From contig NZ_CP096972.1 of NCBI RefSeq assembly GCF_024758725.1, positions 161,001 to 225,000 on the forward strand: a DNA stretch of 64,000 nt, written 5' to 3'. The position numbers were made by a program, and so were the translations under genes. Source of the DNA: Sphingomonas sp. SUN039 (GTDB lineage Bacteria; Pseudomonadota; Alphaproteobacteria; Sphingomonadales; Sphingomonadaceae). A model generated the notes under the pieces. That model worked only from the letters and a program-made list of their open reading frames with translations, searched no databases and was not told the origin of the DNA. Below are positions 44,901 through 52,537 of this stretch, piece after piece. Positions within the stretch are counted from its first letter, which is position 1; each line of letters opens with the position of its first letter.

Positions 44901-45367
44901 TCCTCAAGCATCGCGCGGCGCTCGGCGGGCTTGGCGGCGATGATTGCGCCGATCTTGCCCTGGCTGACGAGCGCGGGCGAATGCGCGCCAGTCGCGGCAT
45001 CGGCGAACAGCAATTGCGCGTCGCGCGCGCGGGCGTCGCGCCCGTTGATCCGGTACGCCGACCCCGCGCCGCGTTCGATCCGGCGGGTGACTTCGACTTC
45101 GTCGTCATCGCGTTCGGCGAGGATCGAGACTTCGGCGAACTGGCGCTGCGGGCGGGTGGCGGTGCCCGCGAAGATCACGTCTTCCATGCCGGACCCGCGC
45201 AAGGACTTGGGCGATCCCTCGCCCATGGCCCAGCGGATCGCTTCCAAAAGGTTCGATTTGCCGCAGCCATTGGGGCCGACGACGCCGGTCAGCCCGTTCA
45301 TCACGCGCAATTCGACCGGGTCGACGAACGACTTGAACCCCGACAATTTGACGCGCGCGATCTTCAA
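41975..45367 (-). CDS. smc: Chromosome segregation ATPase SMC
   Basis: The 1130-residue protein begins KIARVKLSGFKSFVDPVEL and has Walker A GPNGCGKSN, long coiled coils very rich in Ala, Glu and Arg, a hinge at about residues 500-640, the signature LLSGGEQALTAVALIFALF and Walker B PLCVLDEVDAPLDDANV. It forms the condensin that organises and separates chromosomes. Length is near the usual 1150 for alphaproteobacteria. A nested palindromic repeat lies upstream, between it and a DsbA-like gene. Confidence 0.96.
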   Translation of the reverse strand: MKIARVKLSGFKSFVDPVELRVMNGLTGVVGPNGCGKSNLLEAIRWAMGEGSPKSLRGSGMEDVIFAGTATRPQRQFAEVSILAERDDDEVEVTRRIERGAGSAYRINGRDARARDAQLLFADAATGAHSPALVSQGKIGAIIAAKPAERRAMLEEAAGISGLHVRRREAEIRLKATETNLARVAEVVAEMEARANVLRRQARSAERYRKLSDAIKLAEGKLIYARWRDAAAAADVARAEATLAEDRVVAAAEAQRVAAALTRDATDKLSALRAEAQGARDAAADARHALASAEGELRAVETRIANIAAERDRLSADRDREGELATDAGEALARLADEVASLATRIAAADGERADRAAAVAVSEVTAREAELALAQATAEAAERGAERRVAEAAVAAARAQLDRAERDHVRALGERDALTPLATVEAAHSEAVAIRATAEDGLNASIAALEAAEAARESAAGALAATQIAKSESAAALAALESEARALAPAREAKGTLGLVSAARGYEAALAAALADDLAADVGSSSTAPRRWAGADITEGDPALTAGPPLSDYVKSPPELARRLSQIAVVDMDEDSQLAVGQRLVTRDGKLRRWDGFVSEGTGAAEAERLVRRNRLTEIEAELPAARDAAGQAALDVEAARSGIDAATRAMSEARQGRDAADAALRTALRGIDTAAAAVERARAAHAQLAERLTVIAAEQSNARADLDAAEAHRAALPADDQGAQLSALDAAARTARDAVVAARAQLAALDSAVDADRARQAAATAEAESWKARSGKAAKRIEDMARRAAALDAEAEALESAPDAAARAVRRATGAAEDASAAADATLRAEREAEAILRDREAEAARVGEALAAAREDRAGAAARAENQELRRVEMGRVSGERFECPPPVLPEKLGFEVDSVGEASVESKGLENLTMERERLGPVNLVAEQELAELDASRENNAAEMAELTEATHRLRGSIGSLNREGRLKLRAAFEAVDGHFRELFRTLFNGGEAHLEMIDSDDPLDAGLEIMAQPPGKKLTSLTLLSGGEQALTAVALIFALFLTNPAPLCVLDEVDAPLDDANVERFCDLLDRMTRTTDTRYLIVTHNAVTMARMHRLYGVTMVEQGISRLVSVDLGGAVDLLAAE

Positions 45368-45483
45368 TGAACCTGGCCCCTTGGGAGCAAAGCTAGCGCG
45401 CTGTCACGCGGGCGTCACGGGGAGCGCGCGCGAAAACTGTGGATAGCTTTGACCCGGATGACATGAGGCGCAAACAGCTTCTT

Positions 45484-45588
45484 CTTCGAGCGTCAGCGAG
45501 AAGCCCGTTCGAGCGATAGCGAGAACCCTGCGATGTTGAGCGCGTTATCTCGCTGGCGCTCGATGGGGCTTCTCGCTGACGCTCGAAG
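45484..45588. repeat. Nested inverted repeat, CGAGCGnnAGCGAG family, copy 1
   Basis: The outer arms CTTCGAGCGTCAGCGAGAAG (45484-45503) and its exact complement (45569-45588) pair over 20 bp. Inside are a second arm CGAGCGATAGCGAGA (45510-45524) and its partner (45548-45562) with two mismatches. The arms are nested, unlike the other two copies. It lies between smc and the lipoprotein dsbA-like gene. Confidence 0.75.
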
Positions 45589-45613
45589 AAGAGGGGTGCC
45601 TACTTCAATCGCT

Positions 45614-46360
45614 TTAAGCTCCCGCCGCGCGCAGCATCGGTTCCAGGTCTTTCCACGACGACACATTCGACACGACCGACCCGTTGATGAAGAAGGTCGG
45701 GGTGCCGTTGACGCCGAATTCGGTCGTCGCCCGGTCGCGCTGCTTGACCAGCTTTTCGGGCGTGGCGGGATCGGTGAGGCATTTCTGCGCGGCCTCGCTG
45801 CCGACACCGCGCTGGACGACGAACTGGTCGAGGCCGCTAAGCCGCGCGAGTTCGACGTTTTGCGCCGCGACCGGCAGGCTCTGGATGCGTTGCAGATCGG
45901 CCTGCGGGGCGGCCATGATCTTGCCCTGCCAGTCGTTCAGATTGTTGTAGCTCGCTTCGAGCAGCGCGAAGAACGGACCCGCCCCGCCGCATTGCAGCAG
46001 GCTGCTCGCCATGACGTCGGGCCCGTGGATCAGGAAGCTGCGGAATTCATAGCTGACCTTGCCGGTCGCGACGTATTTTTGCTTCAGCGGCTCCATGCCC
46101 TGAATCGCGAACGCCTGACAGGTCGGGCAGGTCACCGACCCGTATTCCATCAGCTTGATCGGTGCATTGGGGTTGCCCATCAGGAAGCCGCCCTCGGGCG
46201 TCGCCGCGACCGTCGTTACCCATTCGGTGCCTGCGGGCGGGGCGACGGCCGCGACCGGGCCCGAACTTGCAACGCTCGAATTGTTTGCGCCCGAATTACA
46301 GGCCGCCAGCGCCAGCAGCGCGACACCGGCTACCAAAATCTTGTTCATCGTCATCGTCAT
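45614..46360 (-). CDS. DsbA-like thioredoxin-fold lipoprotein
   Basis: The 248-residue protein has a lipoprotein signal ending in LLALAAC (Cys21), a linker, and a DsbA-type thioredoxin domain with active site CPTC (78-81) after LMEYGSVT, plus the cis-Pro region GVNGTPTFFING. It should make or rearrange disulfides in exported proteins. Its start overlaps the stop of a second DsbA-like gene by 4 bp, so the two are expressed together. The start MTMTMNK offers three ATGs; the first was used for the overlap. Confidence 0.88.
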   Translation of the reverse strand: MTMTMNKILVAGVALLALAACNSGANNSSVASSGPVAAVAPPAGTEWVTTVAATPEGGFLMGNPNAPIKLMEYGSVTCPTCQAFAIQGMEPLKQKYVATGKVSYEFRSFLIHGPDVMASSLLQCGGAGPFFALLEASYNNLNDWQGKIMAAPQADLQRIQSLPVAAQNVELARLSGLDQFVVQRGVGSEAAQKCLTDPATPEKLVKQRDRATTEFGVNGTPTFFINGSVVSNVSSWKDLEPMLRAAGA

Positions 46361-47025
46361 GCTTTCGGTTTCAGGTGGAGGGCGGTGCGAAGCAAAGGCT
46401 CGATACCGCCCCAGGTGTTCGTTTCGATCGCCGCGCCGTTCAGGAAAAACGCCGGCGTGCCGGGAATTTTGCGGGTGTTCCACGCATCGTTGGTCATGGC
46501 CAGCACCGGTGCCTGTGCGACCTTGCTCGCGTAACAGGCATCGAGCGCTGCCGGGGCCACGCCGCGCTTCGCCATGATCGCGGTCAGGCCGCTGGCGCGC
46601 GACAAAGCCTTCATGCCTGCAACCGGTTTGCTGGCAGTGGGTGCCGGGTCGAACTTCGACGCGCCGTCGAACAATTGCGGCTGCGCGGCGAACACCGCTT
46701 CGTGATGGCCGGGGAAGCGCGCGGGAAGCCCGCAGCGGGTCGCGATTGCGGCGGCAAGGTCGAGCGGATCGCGCACGGCGTTGCGCGGCTCGAACGCGAC
46801 AAGCCCGCGGGCGACATAGTCGCGCATCAGCGGTGTCGTCGCCTCGGCGGCGAACTCGGCGCAATGCGGGCAGGTGTAGGACATATATTCGACCAGCCGC
46901 ACCTTCGCCGCCGGATTGCCGATGACATAGGAACCCGCCGGCGTGCGCGAGACGGTTTTCGTCCAGTCGACCGGCTTCGCCGCGCCGAGGGTGAACAAGG
47001 CCAGCAGGCCGAGCAATACGCGCAT
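46357..47025 (-). CDS. DsbA-like thioredoxin-fold protein
   Basis: The 222-residue protein has a signal peptide (VLLGLLALFTLGAA) and a thioredoxin domain with CPHC (52-55), the same active site as E. coli DsbA, and cis-Pro in KIPGTPAFFLNG. Two further Cys (TRCGLP and DACYAS) may form a second pair. It shares general layout with the downstream lipoprotein paralogue. Its start overlaps the upstream DUF721 stop by one base (TGATG). Confidence 0.87.
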   Translation of the reverse strand: MRVLLGLLALFTLGAAKPVDWTKTVSRTPAGSYVIGNPAAKVRLVEYMSYTCPHCAEFAAEATTPLMRDYVARGLVAFEPRNAVRDPLDLAAAIATRCGLPARFPGHHEAVFAAQPQLFDGASKFDPAPTASKPVAGMKALSRASGLTAIMAKRGVAPAALDACYASKVAQAPVLAMTNDAWNTRKIPGTPAFFLNGAAIETNTWGGIEPLLRTALHLKPKA

Positions 47026-47543
47026 CAACTGATCTTTCCGAGAACGGGGACGTGCCGCGCCGCCGCGACGCCGCGCGCGAGCGATTCGAGGACGGTCTTG
47101 AGTTCGGGATCGGCAATCGTGCGAAGCGAATCGCCGAGGTCGGTCGGGATCGGTATCGAAGGTGCGGGGGTCGCGCGGCGCGGTGCCGCGGGCAGGGTGC
47201 CTTGCCGGATGACCACTTTCACGACCGCCGCATAGCCGAAGAAGCGATTCACCCGTTCGATCAGGGTCGGCGCGACATGCTGCATCATCGGGGCGTGCGC
47301 GCCGGTCGCGACGACGGTCAGGACGCCTTGCTCGCGCTTGCCATGGGGAAAGCGGATCGATTCGGGGGCGGAGGCATGGGCATAACGCTCGCCGACGATC
47401 TCGCTCCAGCGGCTGACCACCGACGACTGGACGAAGCCGAATTTGCGGAATGCCGTCCGTCCGATATCGGGGACGATATCGGCGACCGCGCGCGCGCGGT
47501 TGGCACGGGTCGGCTCGGGAAGAGAGGTCGGTCGTTTCGCCAT
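47025..47543 (-). CDS. DUF721-family protein (DciA-like)
   Basis: The 172-residue protein has DUF721 hallmarks: ADIVPDIGRTAFRKFGF, SVVSRWSEIVGERYAHAS, and VVATGAHAPMMQHVAPTLIERVNRFFGY. DciA proteins with this domain help load the replicative helicase; a direct role here is inferred from the family. The C-terminal 60 residues are Pro-rich and less conserved. It heads a three-gene operon with the two DsbA-like genes and diverges from mutY with 39 bp between. Confidence 0.82.
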   Translation of the reverse strand: MAKRPTSLPEPTRANRARAVADIVPDIGRTAFRKFGFVQSSVVSRWSEIVGERYAHASAPESIRFPHGKREQGVLTVVATGAHAPMMQHVAPTLIERVNRFFGYAAVVKVVIRQGTLPAAPRRATPAPSIPIPTDLGDSLRTIADPELKTVLESLARGVAAARHVPVLGKIS

Positions 47544-47582
47544 TGCGGCGCTCCATGCCACAAGCAAAGCGTGTCCGTCGAT

Positions 47583-48638
47583 ATGTCTCGTACCTCCGAA
47601 AAGCTGTTGCCGTGGTACGACGCGAATGCGCGGCGTTTGCCATGGCGCAGTCCTCCGGGCGCGCCTTCGCCCGATCCGTACCGGGTGTGGCTTTCCGAAA
47701 TCATGTTGCAGCAGACGACCGTCGCCACGGTGAAAGCGTATTTCGAGCGCTTTACGGCCCGCTGGCCGACCGTCGCAGCGCTGGCAGCGGCGGACGAAGG
47801 CGATGTCATGGCGGCGTGGGCGGGGCTCGGATATTATTCGCGGGCTCGCAATCTGGTTGCCTGTGCGCGGGTGCTGGCGGCGGAGGGGTTTCCGGCGGAC
47901 GAGGCGGGTTTGCGCGGATTGCCGGGGGTCGGACCCTATACGGCGGCGGCGATCGCGGCGATTGCGTTCGGGCAGCGTGCGGTGGTCGTCGATGGCAATG
48001 TAGAGCGGGTGGTCGCGCGGCTGTTTGCGGTGGATACGCCGCTGCCGGGGGTGAAGCCGGACCTGAAGCGGCTGGCGGAGACGATCACGCCCGATACGCG
48101 CTGCGGCGATTTTGCGCAGGCGATGATGGATCTGGGCGCGACGGTGTGCGTGCCGCGGAACCCGCGCTGCGGCGACTGTCCGCTGATGCAGGACTGTGGC
48201 GCTTATGCGAGTGGCGATCCCGGCAGCTATCCGCGCCGGGCGGCGAAAGCGCTCAAGCCCGAGCGGACGGCGACGGCGTGGTGGATCGAGCGCGAGGGGC
48301 AAGTGCTGCTCGTGCGCCGTCCGGCCAAGGGGCTGCTGGGCGGAATGTTGGCGTTGCCCAGCACCCTTAGTGCTCCCGCGAAGGCGGGAGCCCAGGCCAC
48401 AGCCGTTCTGCCCGTCGACTGGGCTCCCGCCTTCGCGGGAGCACAAGTGTCGCTCGGTACTATCACGCATATCTTCACCCATTTCCGCCTGACGATGACG
48501 GTCGCCGTAGCGTCGCTCGATCCCGGTTGCGTTTTGCCACCGGGCGCACAATGGTGGCCGCTAACGAAGCTCGCCGACGCGGGTCTGCCGACGCTGTTTG
48601 CCAAGGCCGCAGCGGTCGCGATGAGGGAGAGAGTTTGA
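47583..48638 (+). CDS. mutY: A/G-specific adenine glycosylase MutY
   Basis: The 351-residue enzyme has a DNA glycosylase domain with catalytic Glu in WLSEIMLQQTTVATV, HhH motif LPGVGPYTAAAI, catalytic Asp in VDGNVERVVARL, and the iron-sulfur Cys set C-x6-C-x2-C-x5-C (CVPRNPRCGDCPLMQDC). The C-terminal Nudix-like domain recognises 8-oxoguanine (LLVRRPAKGLLGGMLALPS, then THIFTHFRLTM). It removes adenine mispaired with 8-oxoG. A 75-bp palindromic repeat adds about 25 residues (APAKAGAQ ... WAPAFAGAQ) in frame in the variable linker of that domain. Confidence 0.95.
   Translation: MSRTSEKLLPWYDANARRLPWRSPPGAPSPDPYRVWLSEIMLQQTTVATVKAYFERFTARWPTVAALAAADEGDVMAAWAGLGYYSRARNLVACARVLAAEGFPADEAGLRGLPGVGPYTAAAIAAIAFGQRAVVVDGNVERVVARLFAVDTPLPGVKPDLKRLAETITPDTRCGDFAQAMMDLGATVCVPRNPRCGDCPLMQDCGAYASGDPGSYPRRAAKALKPERTATAWWIEREGQVLLVRRPAKGLLGGMLALPSTLSAPAKAGAQATAVLPVDWAPAFAGAQVSLGTITHIFTHFRLTMTVAVASLDPGCVLPPGAQWWPLTKLADAGLPTLFAKAAAVAMRERV
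48370..48444. repeat. Palindromic repeat doublet inserted in mutY
   Basis: Positions 48370-48395 and 48419-48444 are perfect 26-bp inverted copies. Each arm contains its own small palindrome CTCCCGC-GAAG-GCGGGAG. The whole unit is 75 bp, exactly 25 codons, so the reading frame is kept. It belongs to the same family as the elements at 53931, 58355 and 59656. Confidence 0.85.
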
Positions 48639-49918
48639 TGTTCGACGCGCGCGTAGATCGGCGGCAGTTTCTGGGTTCGGCGGCACTGTTCGGTGCGCTG
48701 GCGGCGACACCGGGCTGGGCACTGGCGCGCATGAATCGCGGCGGCTGGGACAAGGTTCAGGCGTTGCTCGACGATTATGTCGCGACGAAGAAGCTGCCGG
48801 GGCTGGTCGGGGCGGTGGCGCGCGGCACCGACGACGCCGATTTCCTGATGTCGGGAACGCTCGCGGTGGACAGCAAGCGCGCGGTGGATGCCGACAGCCT
48901 TTACCGCGTCTATTCGATGTCGAAGCCGATCACGGGCATGGCGGCGATGATGCTGATCGAGGACGGCAAACTGCGTCTCGACCAGAGCGTCGGCGACTTC
49001 CTGCCGGGCTTTGCCAAGCCGATGGTCATTATCGACCAGATGAAAAGCCTCGACGCGAAGCCCGCGTCGAAGCCGCTGACGATCCGCCACCTGATGACGC
49101 ACTCGGGCGGCCTCGGCTATATCATCACCAGCAAGGGCGAATTGCTCAAGGAATATGCACGGCTGGGCCTGACCGGCGGACCGGTGAGCAACAAGCCGGT
49201 GCCGGGGCTACCCAAGGTGACGCCGCCGCCGAGCTTGCAGGAATTCGGCAAGCGCATCTCGACGCTGCCGCTGATGTACGAGCCCGATACGCGCTGGAGC
49301 TATTCGGCGGGGCTCGATGTGCTGGGCGCTGTCATCGAGATCGCCAGCGGCATGCCGTTCGAGGCGTTCCTGCAAAAACGGCTGTTCGGGCCGCTCGGCA
49401 TGACGTCGAGCTGGTTCGTCGTGCCGCAATCGCAGCTGTCGCGGCTGACGACGAACTACGGAATTGTCGGCGGCAAGCTGTTCCCGATCGATCCGCCGAC
49501 CGATTCGGCGTTCGCGGACAAATCGATGATTCCGCTCGGCGGCGGCGGACTGGTGATGAGCCCGCGCGATTACGACCGGTTCCTGCTGATGCTGGCGGGC
49601 AAGGGCAAAGTGGGCCGCACGCGGGTGATGAAGGAAGAGACCGCGCGGCTGGGCATGTCCAACCTGCTCAATCCCGGCGTCGCGACCGAGAACACCTATG
49701 TGACGGGACAGGGTTTCGGCGCGGGCGGGCGGGTCACGCTGAAGGACGATCCGCTCGGCTCGGGGGTCGGCACGTTCGGCTGGGGCGGCGCGGCCGGCAC
49801 GATCGCCTGGGTCGACCCGACGCGCGGCATCCGCGCTTCGGGTTACGTCCAGTATATGCCGGGAGAGGCGCTGCCGTTCGGCAAGGACTTCGGCAAGAGC
49901 GTCTATACCAGCCTGTGA
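48638..49918 (+). CDS. Exported serine hydrolase (class C beta-lactamase/esterase family)
   Basis: The 426-residue protein has a twin-Arg signal (DRRQFLGSAALFGALA) and the class C fold: SxxK in YSMSK (the nucleophile Ser), Tyr motif in WSYSAGLDVLG, and a HIS/KTG-equivalent region in GWGGAAGTIAWVD. Relatives are esterases and peptidases as well as beta-lactamases, so antibiotic resistance should not be assumed. Its start overlaps the mutY stop (TGATG), and its stop overlaps nudC (GTGA). Confidence 0.88.
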   Translation: MFDARVDRRQFLGSAALFGALAATPGWALARMNRGGWDKVQALLDDYVATKKLPGLVGAVARGTDDADFLMSGTLAVDSKRAVDADSLYRVYSMSKPITGMAAMMLIEDGKLRLDQSVGDFLPGFAKPMVIIDQMKSLDAKPASKPLTIRHLMTHSGGLGYIITSKGELLKEYARLGLTGGPVSNKPVPGLPKVTPPPSLQEFGKRISTLPLMYEPDTRWSYSAGLDVLGAVIEIASGMPFEAFLQKRLFGPLGMTSSWFVVPQSQLSRLTTNYGIVGGKLFPIDPPTDSAFADKSMIPLGGGGLVMSPRDYDRFLLMLAGKGKVGRTRVMKEETARLGMSNLLNPGVATENTYVTGQGFGAGGRVTLKDDPLGSGVGTFGWGGAAGTIAWVDPTRGIRASGYVQYMPGEALPFGKDFGKSVYTSL

Positions 49919-50778
49919 CCGGCTTTACCGGCAGCCCGCTCGACCGGGTCGATCATATCCGCAGCGACCCGCAAGCCTTTGCCGCGCTGCTCGGCGACTG
50001 GCGGGCGCGGGTGCTGCTGCTCGAAGGGCTGATGCCGCAGGTGTCGGACGAGGGCGGCCTGGTCTGGGGCAGCCTGGCGACGGTGGCCGAGGATGCCGAA
50101 CTGGTGCTGCTCGGCCTGCTCGACGACCGGCCGCATTTTGTCGAGGTGGTGCAGAACGAAGTGCCAGCACCAATGCGTTCGCCAGCGATGTTCCGCGCGC
50201 TCGGGATGCTGGCGGCAGAGGATGCTGCGACGTTCGGCACCGCGCTCAGCCTGATCGCGTGGCATAACACGCACCGGTTTTGCCCGCGCTGCGGATCGAC
50301 GACGACGCTGTTCCGCGCGGGCTGGGGACGGAAGTGCGACGCGTGCGGCACCGAACATTTCCCGCGCACCGATCCCGTGGTCATCATGCTCGCCGAGTTC
50401 GAGGGGAAGGCTCTGGTCGGTCGCCAGCCGCGCTTTCCGCCGGGCAATTATTCCGCGCTTGCCGGATTCCTCGAGCCCGGCGAATCGATCGAGGAAGCCG
50501 TGCGGCGCGAGATCATGGAAGAAGCAGGCGTGCCGTGCGGCGCGGTGCGCTATGTCGCGAGTCAGCCCTGGCCGTTCGGTGGCGCACAGCTGATGATCGC
50601 CTGTATCGCCGAGGCGCTGGCCGACGAGATCGTCATCGATCCAAAGGAGCTCGAGGATGCGATGTGGGTGACGCGCGACGAGGCGATTGCGGCACTGGCC
50701 GGTGACCCCGATGCACGGTTCAAAGCACCGCCGCCGTTTGCCATCGCGCATAGCTTGCTGAAGGCGTGGGTGGGCTAA
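49915..50778 (+). CDS. nudC: NAD(H) pyrophosphatase NudC
   Basis: The 287-residue protein has a four-Cys zinc ribbon (Cys 123, 126, 141, 144), the Nudix box GFLEPGESIEEAVRREIMEE (184-203), and the NADH-specific motif SQPWPF (216-221). It splits NADH into NMNH and AMP and can remove NAD caps from RNA. GTG at 49915 overlaps the hydrolase stop. The stop TAA overlaps the stop of the convergent prephenate dehydratase gene in CTAA. Confidence 0.94.
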   Translation: MTGFTGSPLDRVDHIRSDPQAFAALLGDWRARVLLLEGLMPQVSDEGGLVWGSLATVAEDAELVLLGLLDDRPHFVEVVQNEVPAPMRSPAMFRALGMLAAEDAATFGTALSLIAWHNTHRFCPRCGSTTTLFRAGWGRKCDACGTEHFPRTDPVVIMLAEFEGKALVGRQPRFPPGNYSALAGFLEPGESIEEAVRREIMEEAGVPCGAVRYVASQPWPFGGAQLMIACIAEALADEIVIDPKELEDAMWVTRDEAIAALAGDPDARFKAPPPFAIAHSLLKAWVG

Positions 50779-51665
50779 CCCCGCTTCATCGCCGTCGGAT
50801 AGGTGCCCAGCACGCGGACCCATTTCGAATGGAACGCCAGTTCCTCCAGCGCACGGGCGACGGCAGGATCGTCAGGGTGCCCCTCGATATCGGCGAAGAA
50901 TTCGGTCGCCGAGAAACTTGCGCCGCGCTGGTAGGATTCCAGCTTGGTCATGTTGACCCCGTTGGTCGCAAAGCCGCCCATCGCCTTGTAGAGCGCGGCG
51001 GGGACGTTCTTCACTTCGAAGATGAGCGTGGTCATCACATCGTCCGGCAAAGTCCGTGCCGGTGCCTCGCGGGCGAGGATCACGAAGCGCGTCATGTTGT
51101 CGTCCGAATCCTCCAGCGATTCGGCGAGGATATCGAGGCCATAGATCGCGGCCGCCCGGGGCGGTGCGATTGCCGCGACCGAGGCATCGCCGCCCTCGAC
51201 CACCAGCGCCGCCGCGCCCGCCGTGTCCGAATAGGGCACCGGCTGGATGCCCCGTGCGCGCAGCCAGTGGCGGCACTGGCCCAACGCCTGCGGATGGCTG
51301 GTCGCCTGTTTGACGCCCGACAGCGGCCCCATGCCCATCAGCGCATAGCGGATCGGCAGGAAGTGCTCGCCGGTGATGATCAGCCCCGATTCGGGGAGCA
51401 GGAAGTGGATGTCGGCGACGCGGCCGTGCAGCGAATTTTCGATAGGGATCATCGCGCAATCGGCGCGCCCTTCCTTCACCGCATCGATGGCATCCTCGAA
51501 CGCGAAACAGGGCAGGGGCAGTGCGTCGGGAAACGCCTGTTCGATGGCGATCTGCGAGTTCGCGCCCGGCGCACCCTGGAACGACACGGTGCGTTCGGGG
51601 GCGTCGGCAGCGGCAGCAGTCATCGCGGCAACGATAGGCAAGGCGGGGGCGGGATAGTTCTGCAT
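50775..51665 (-). CDS. pheA: Prephenate dehydratase
   Basis: The 296-residue protein has a dehydratase domain with TVSFQGAPGANSQIAI, CAMIPIENSLHGRV and the catalytic TR-F motif in DDNMTRFVIL, then an ACT domain (IFEVKNVPAALYKAMGGFATNGVNM with KLESY) that binds phenylalanine for feedback. It makes phenylpyruvate in Phe synthesis. No chorismate mutase is fused. The start MQNYPAPAL at 51665 is the most likely; residues upstream are not conserved-looking. Confidence 0.95.
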   Translation of the reverse strand: MQNYPAPALPIVAAMTAAAADAPERTVSFQGAPGANSQIAIEQAFPDALPLPCFAFEDAIDAVKEGRADCAMIPIENSLHGRVADIHFLLPESGLIITGEHFLPIRYALMGMGPLSGVKQATSHPQALGQCRHWLRARGIQPVPYSDTAGAAALVVEGGDASVAAIAPPRAAAIYGLDILAESLEDSDDNMTRFVILAREAPARTLPDDVMTTLIFEVKNVPAALYKAMGGFATNGVNMTKLESYQRGASFSATEFFADIEGHPDDPAVARALEELAFHSKWVRVLGTYPTAMKRG

Positions 51666-51784
51666 CTCGGGAGCGCGCCTAGGGATGATGGTGCGCCGCC
51701 GCAAGCGCGCTTGCGGTTGGCGGGCGGCGGTTATAAGGGCGGCGGCAATCGGAACCGCTTAGCATTCAGGACATTCGGCGACCT

Positions 51785-52378
51785 ATGGACAACCGGCAGA
51801 ATATCATCGCGATGATGGGCCTCGGTGCCGCGATCGTGGCGCTCGGCGCGACGCTCGTCAGCACGGAAATGTTCCATTCGGGCCGCCCCGAGAAAATGGG
51901 TTATGTCGTCGAAGGTGTCGAAGAGACGGGCGAGGGCGGACCTGCCGCAGCGCCGGTCGCGATTGCATCGCTGCTGCCCACTGCCGACGCGGCCAAGGGT
52001 GCCGAAGTCTTCAAGAAATGCGCGTCGTGCCACACGGTGACACAGGGCGGCGCGAATGGCGTTGGGCCGAACCTTTACGCCACGCTCGGTGAGGAAATCG
52101 GGCACGGCAAGGCCGGGTTCGCATTTTCCGACGCGCTGGCGGGCAAGGGCGGCAAGTGGGATTTCGAGAGCATGAACGCCTGGCTCACCTCGCCCAAGGC
52201 GTTCGCGCCGGGCACCAAGATGAGCTTTGCCGGCCTGTCGAAGCCCGAGGATCGCGCGAACCTGCTGGTCTATTTGAACGCACAGGGTTCGAATATTCCG
52301 CTGCCCGCCGCGCCAGAAGGCGAAGCCGCTGCCAATGCGACGGCACCGGCGAACGCGGCGGCACCTGCGGCGAAGTAA
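51785..52378 (+). CDS. Membrane-anchored cytochrome c (CycM-like)
   Basis: The 197-residue protein has an N-terminal signal anchor (IIAMMGLGAAIVALGATLV), a linker, then a class I cytochrome c domain with CASCH (79-83) binding heme and an axial Met in PGTKMSFAGL. The tail is Ala/Pro-rich. It resembles the cytochrome c552/CycM that carries electrons to terminal oxidases in alphaproteobacteria. A palindromic repeat follows the stop codon. Confidence 0.92.
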   Translation: MDNRQNIIAMMGLGAAIVALGATLVSTEMFHSGRPEKMGYVVEGVEETGEGGPAAAPVAIASLLPTADAAKGAEVFKKCASCHTVTQGGANGVGPNLYATLGEEIGHGKAGFAFSDALAGKGGKWDFESMNAWLTSPKAFAPGTKMSFAGLSKPEDRANLLVYLNAQGSNIPLPAAPEGEAAANATAPANAAAPAAK

Positions 52379-52408
52379 GTGGATTTGATAGCGTAAGTTT
52401 TCTCTTCG

Positions 52409-52510
52409 CCGAGCGCCAGCGAGGTGCTCCTTCGAGCGTCAGCGAGAAGACATCGCTTCCGGCGAGAGACCTCGCTCGCGCTCGGCCGGGCTTCTCGCTA
52501 ACGCTCGAAG
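52409..52510. repeat. Interleaved inverted repeat, CGAGCGnnAGCGAG family, copy 2
   Basis: Four arms in order A-B-A'-B': A 52409-52425 and A' 52469-52485 pair with 16 of 17 matches; B 52430-52449 and B' 52491-52510 pair with 19 of 20. Because the pairs interleave they cannot form two simple hairpins at once without a pseudoknot. It lies between the convergent cytochrome c and purA genes and is a near copy, inverted, of the element at 55701-55802. Confidence 0.78.
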
Positions 52511-52537
52511 AGGAGATTTTCCTGACGTCTCCCCACC

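Noticed and set aside
48370..48444. Sequencing or assembly error inside mutY
   Set aside because: The insert is exactly 75 bp, keeps the frame, and matches other palindromic elements in the window.
48638..49918. Antibiotic-resistance beta-lactamase
   Set aside because: The SxxK family also contains esterases and peptidases, there is no resistance context, and the Tyr motif is YSA rather than YxN.
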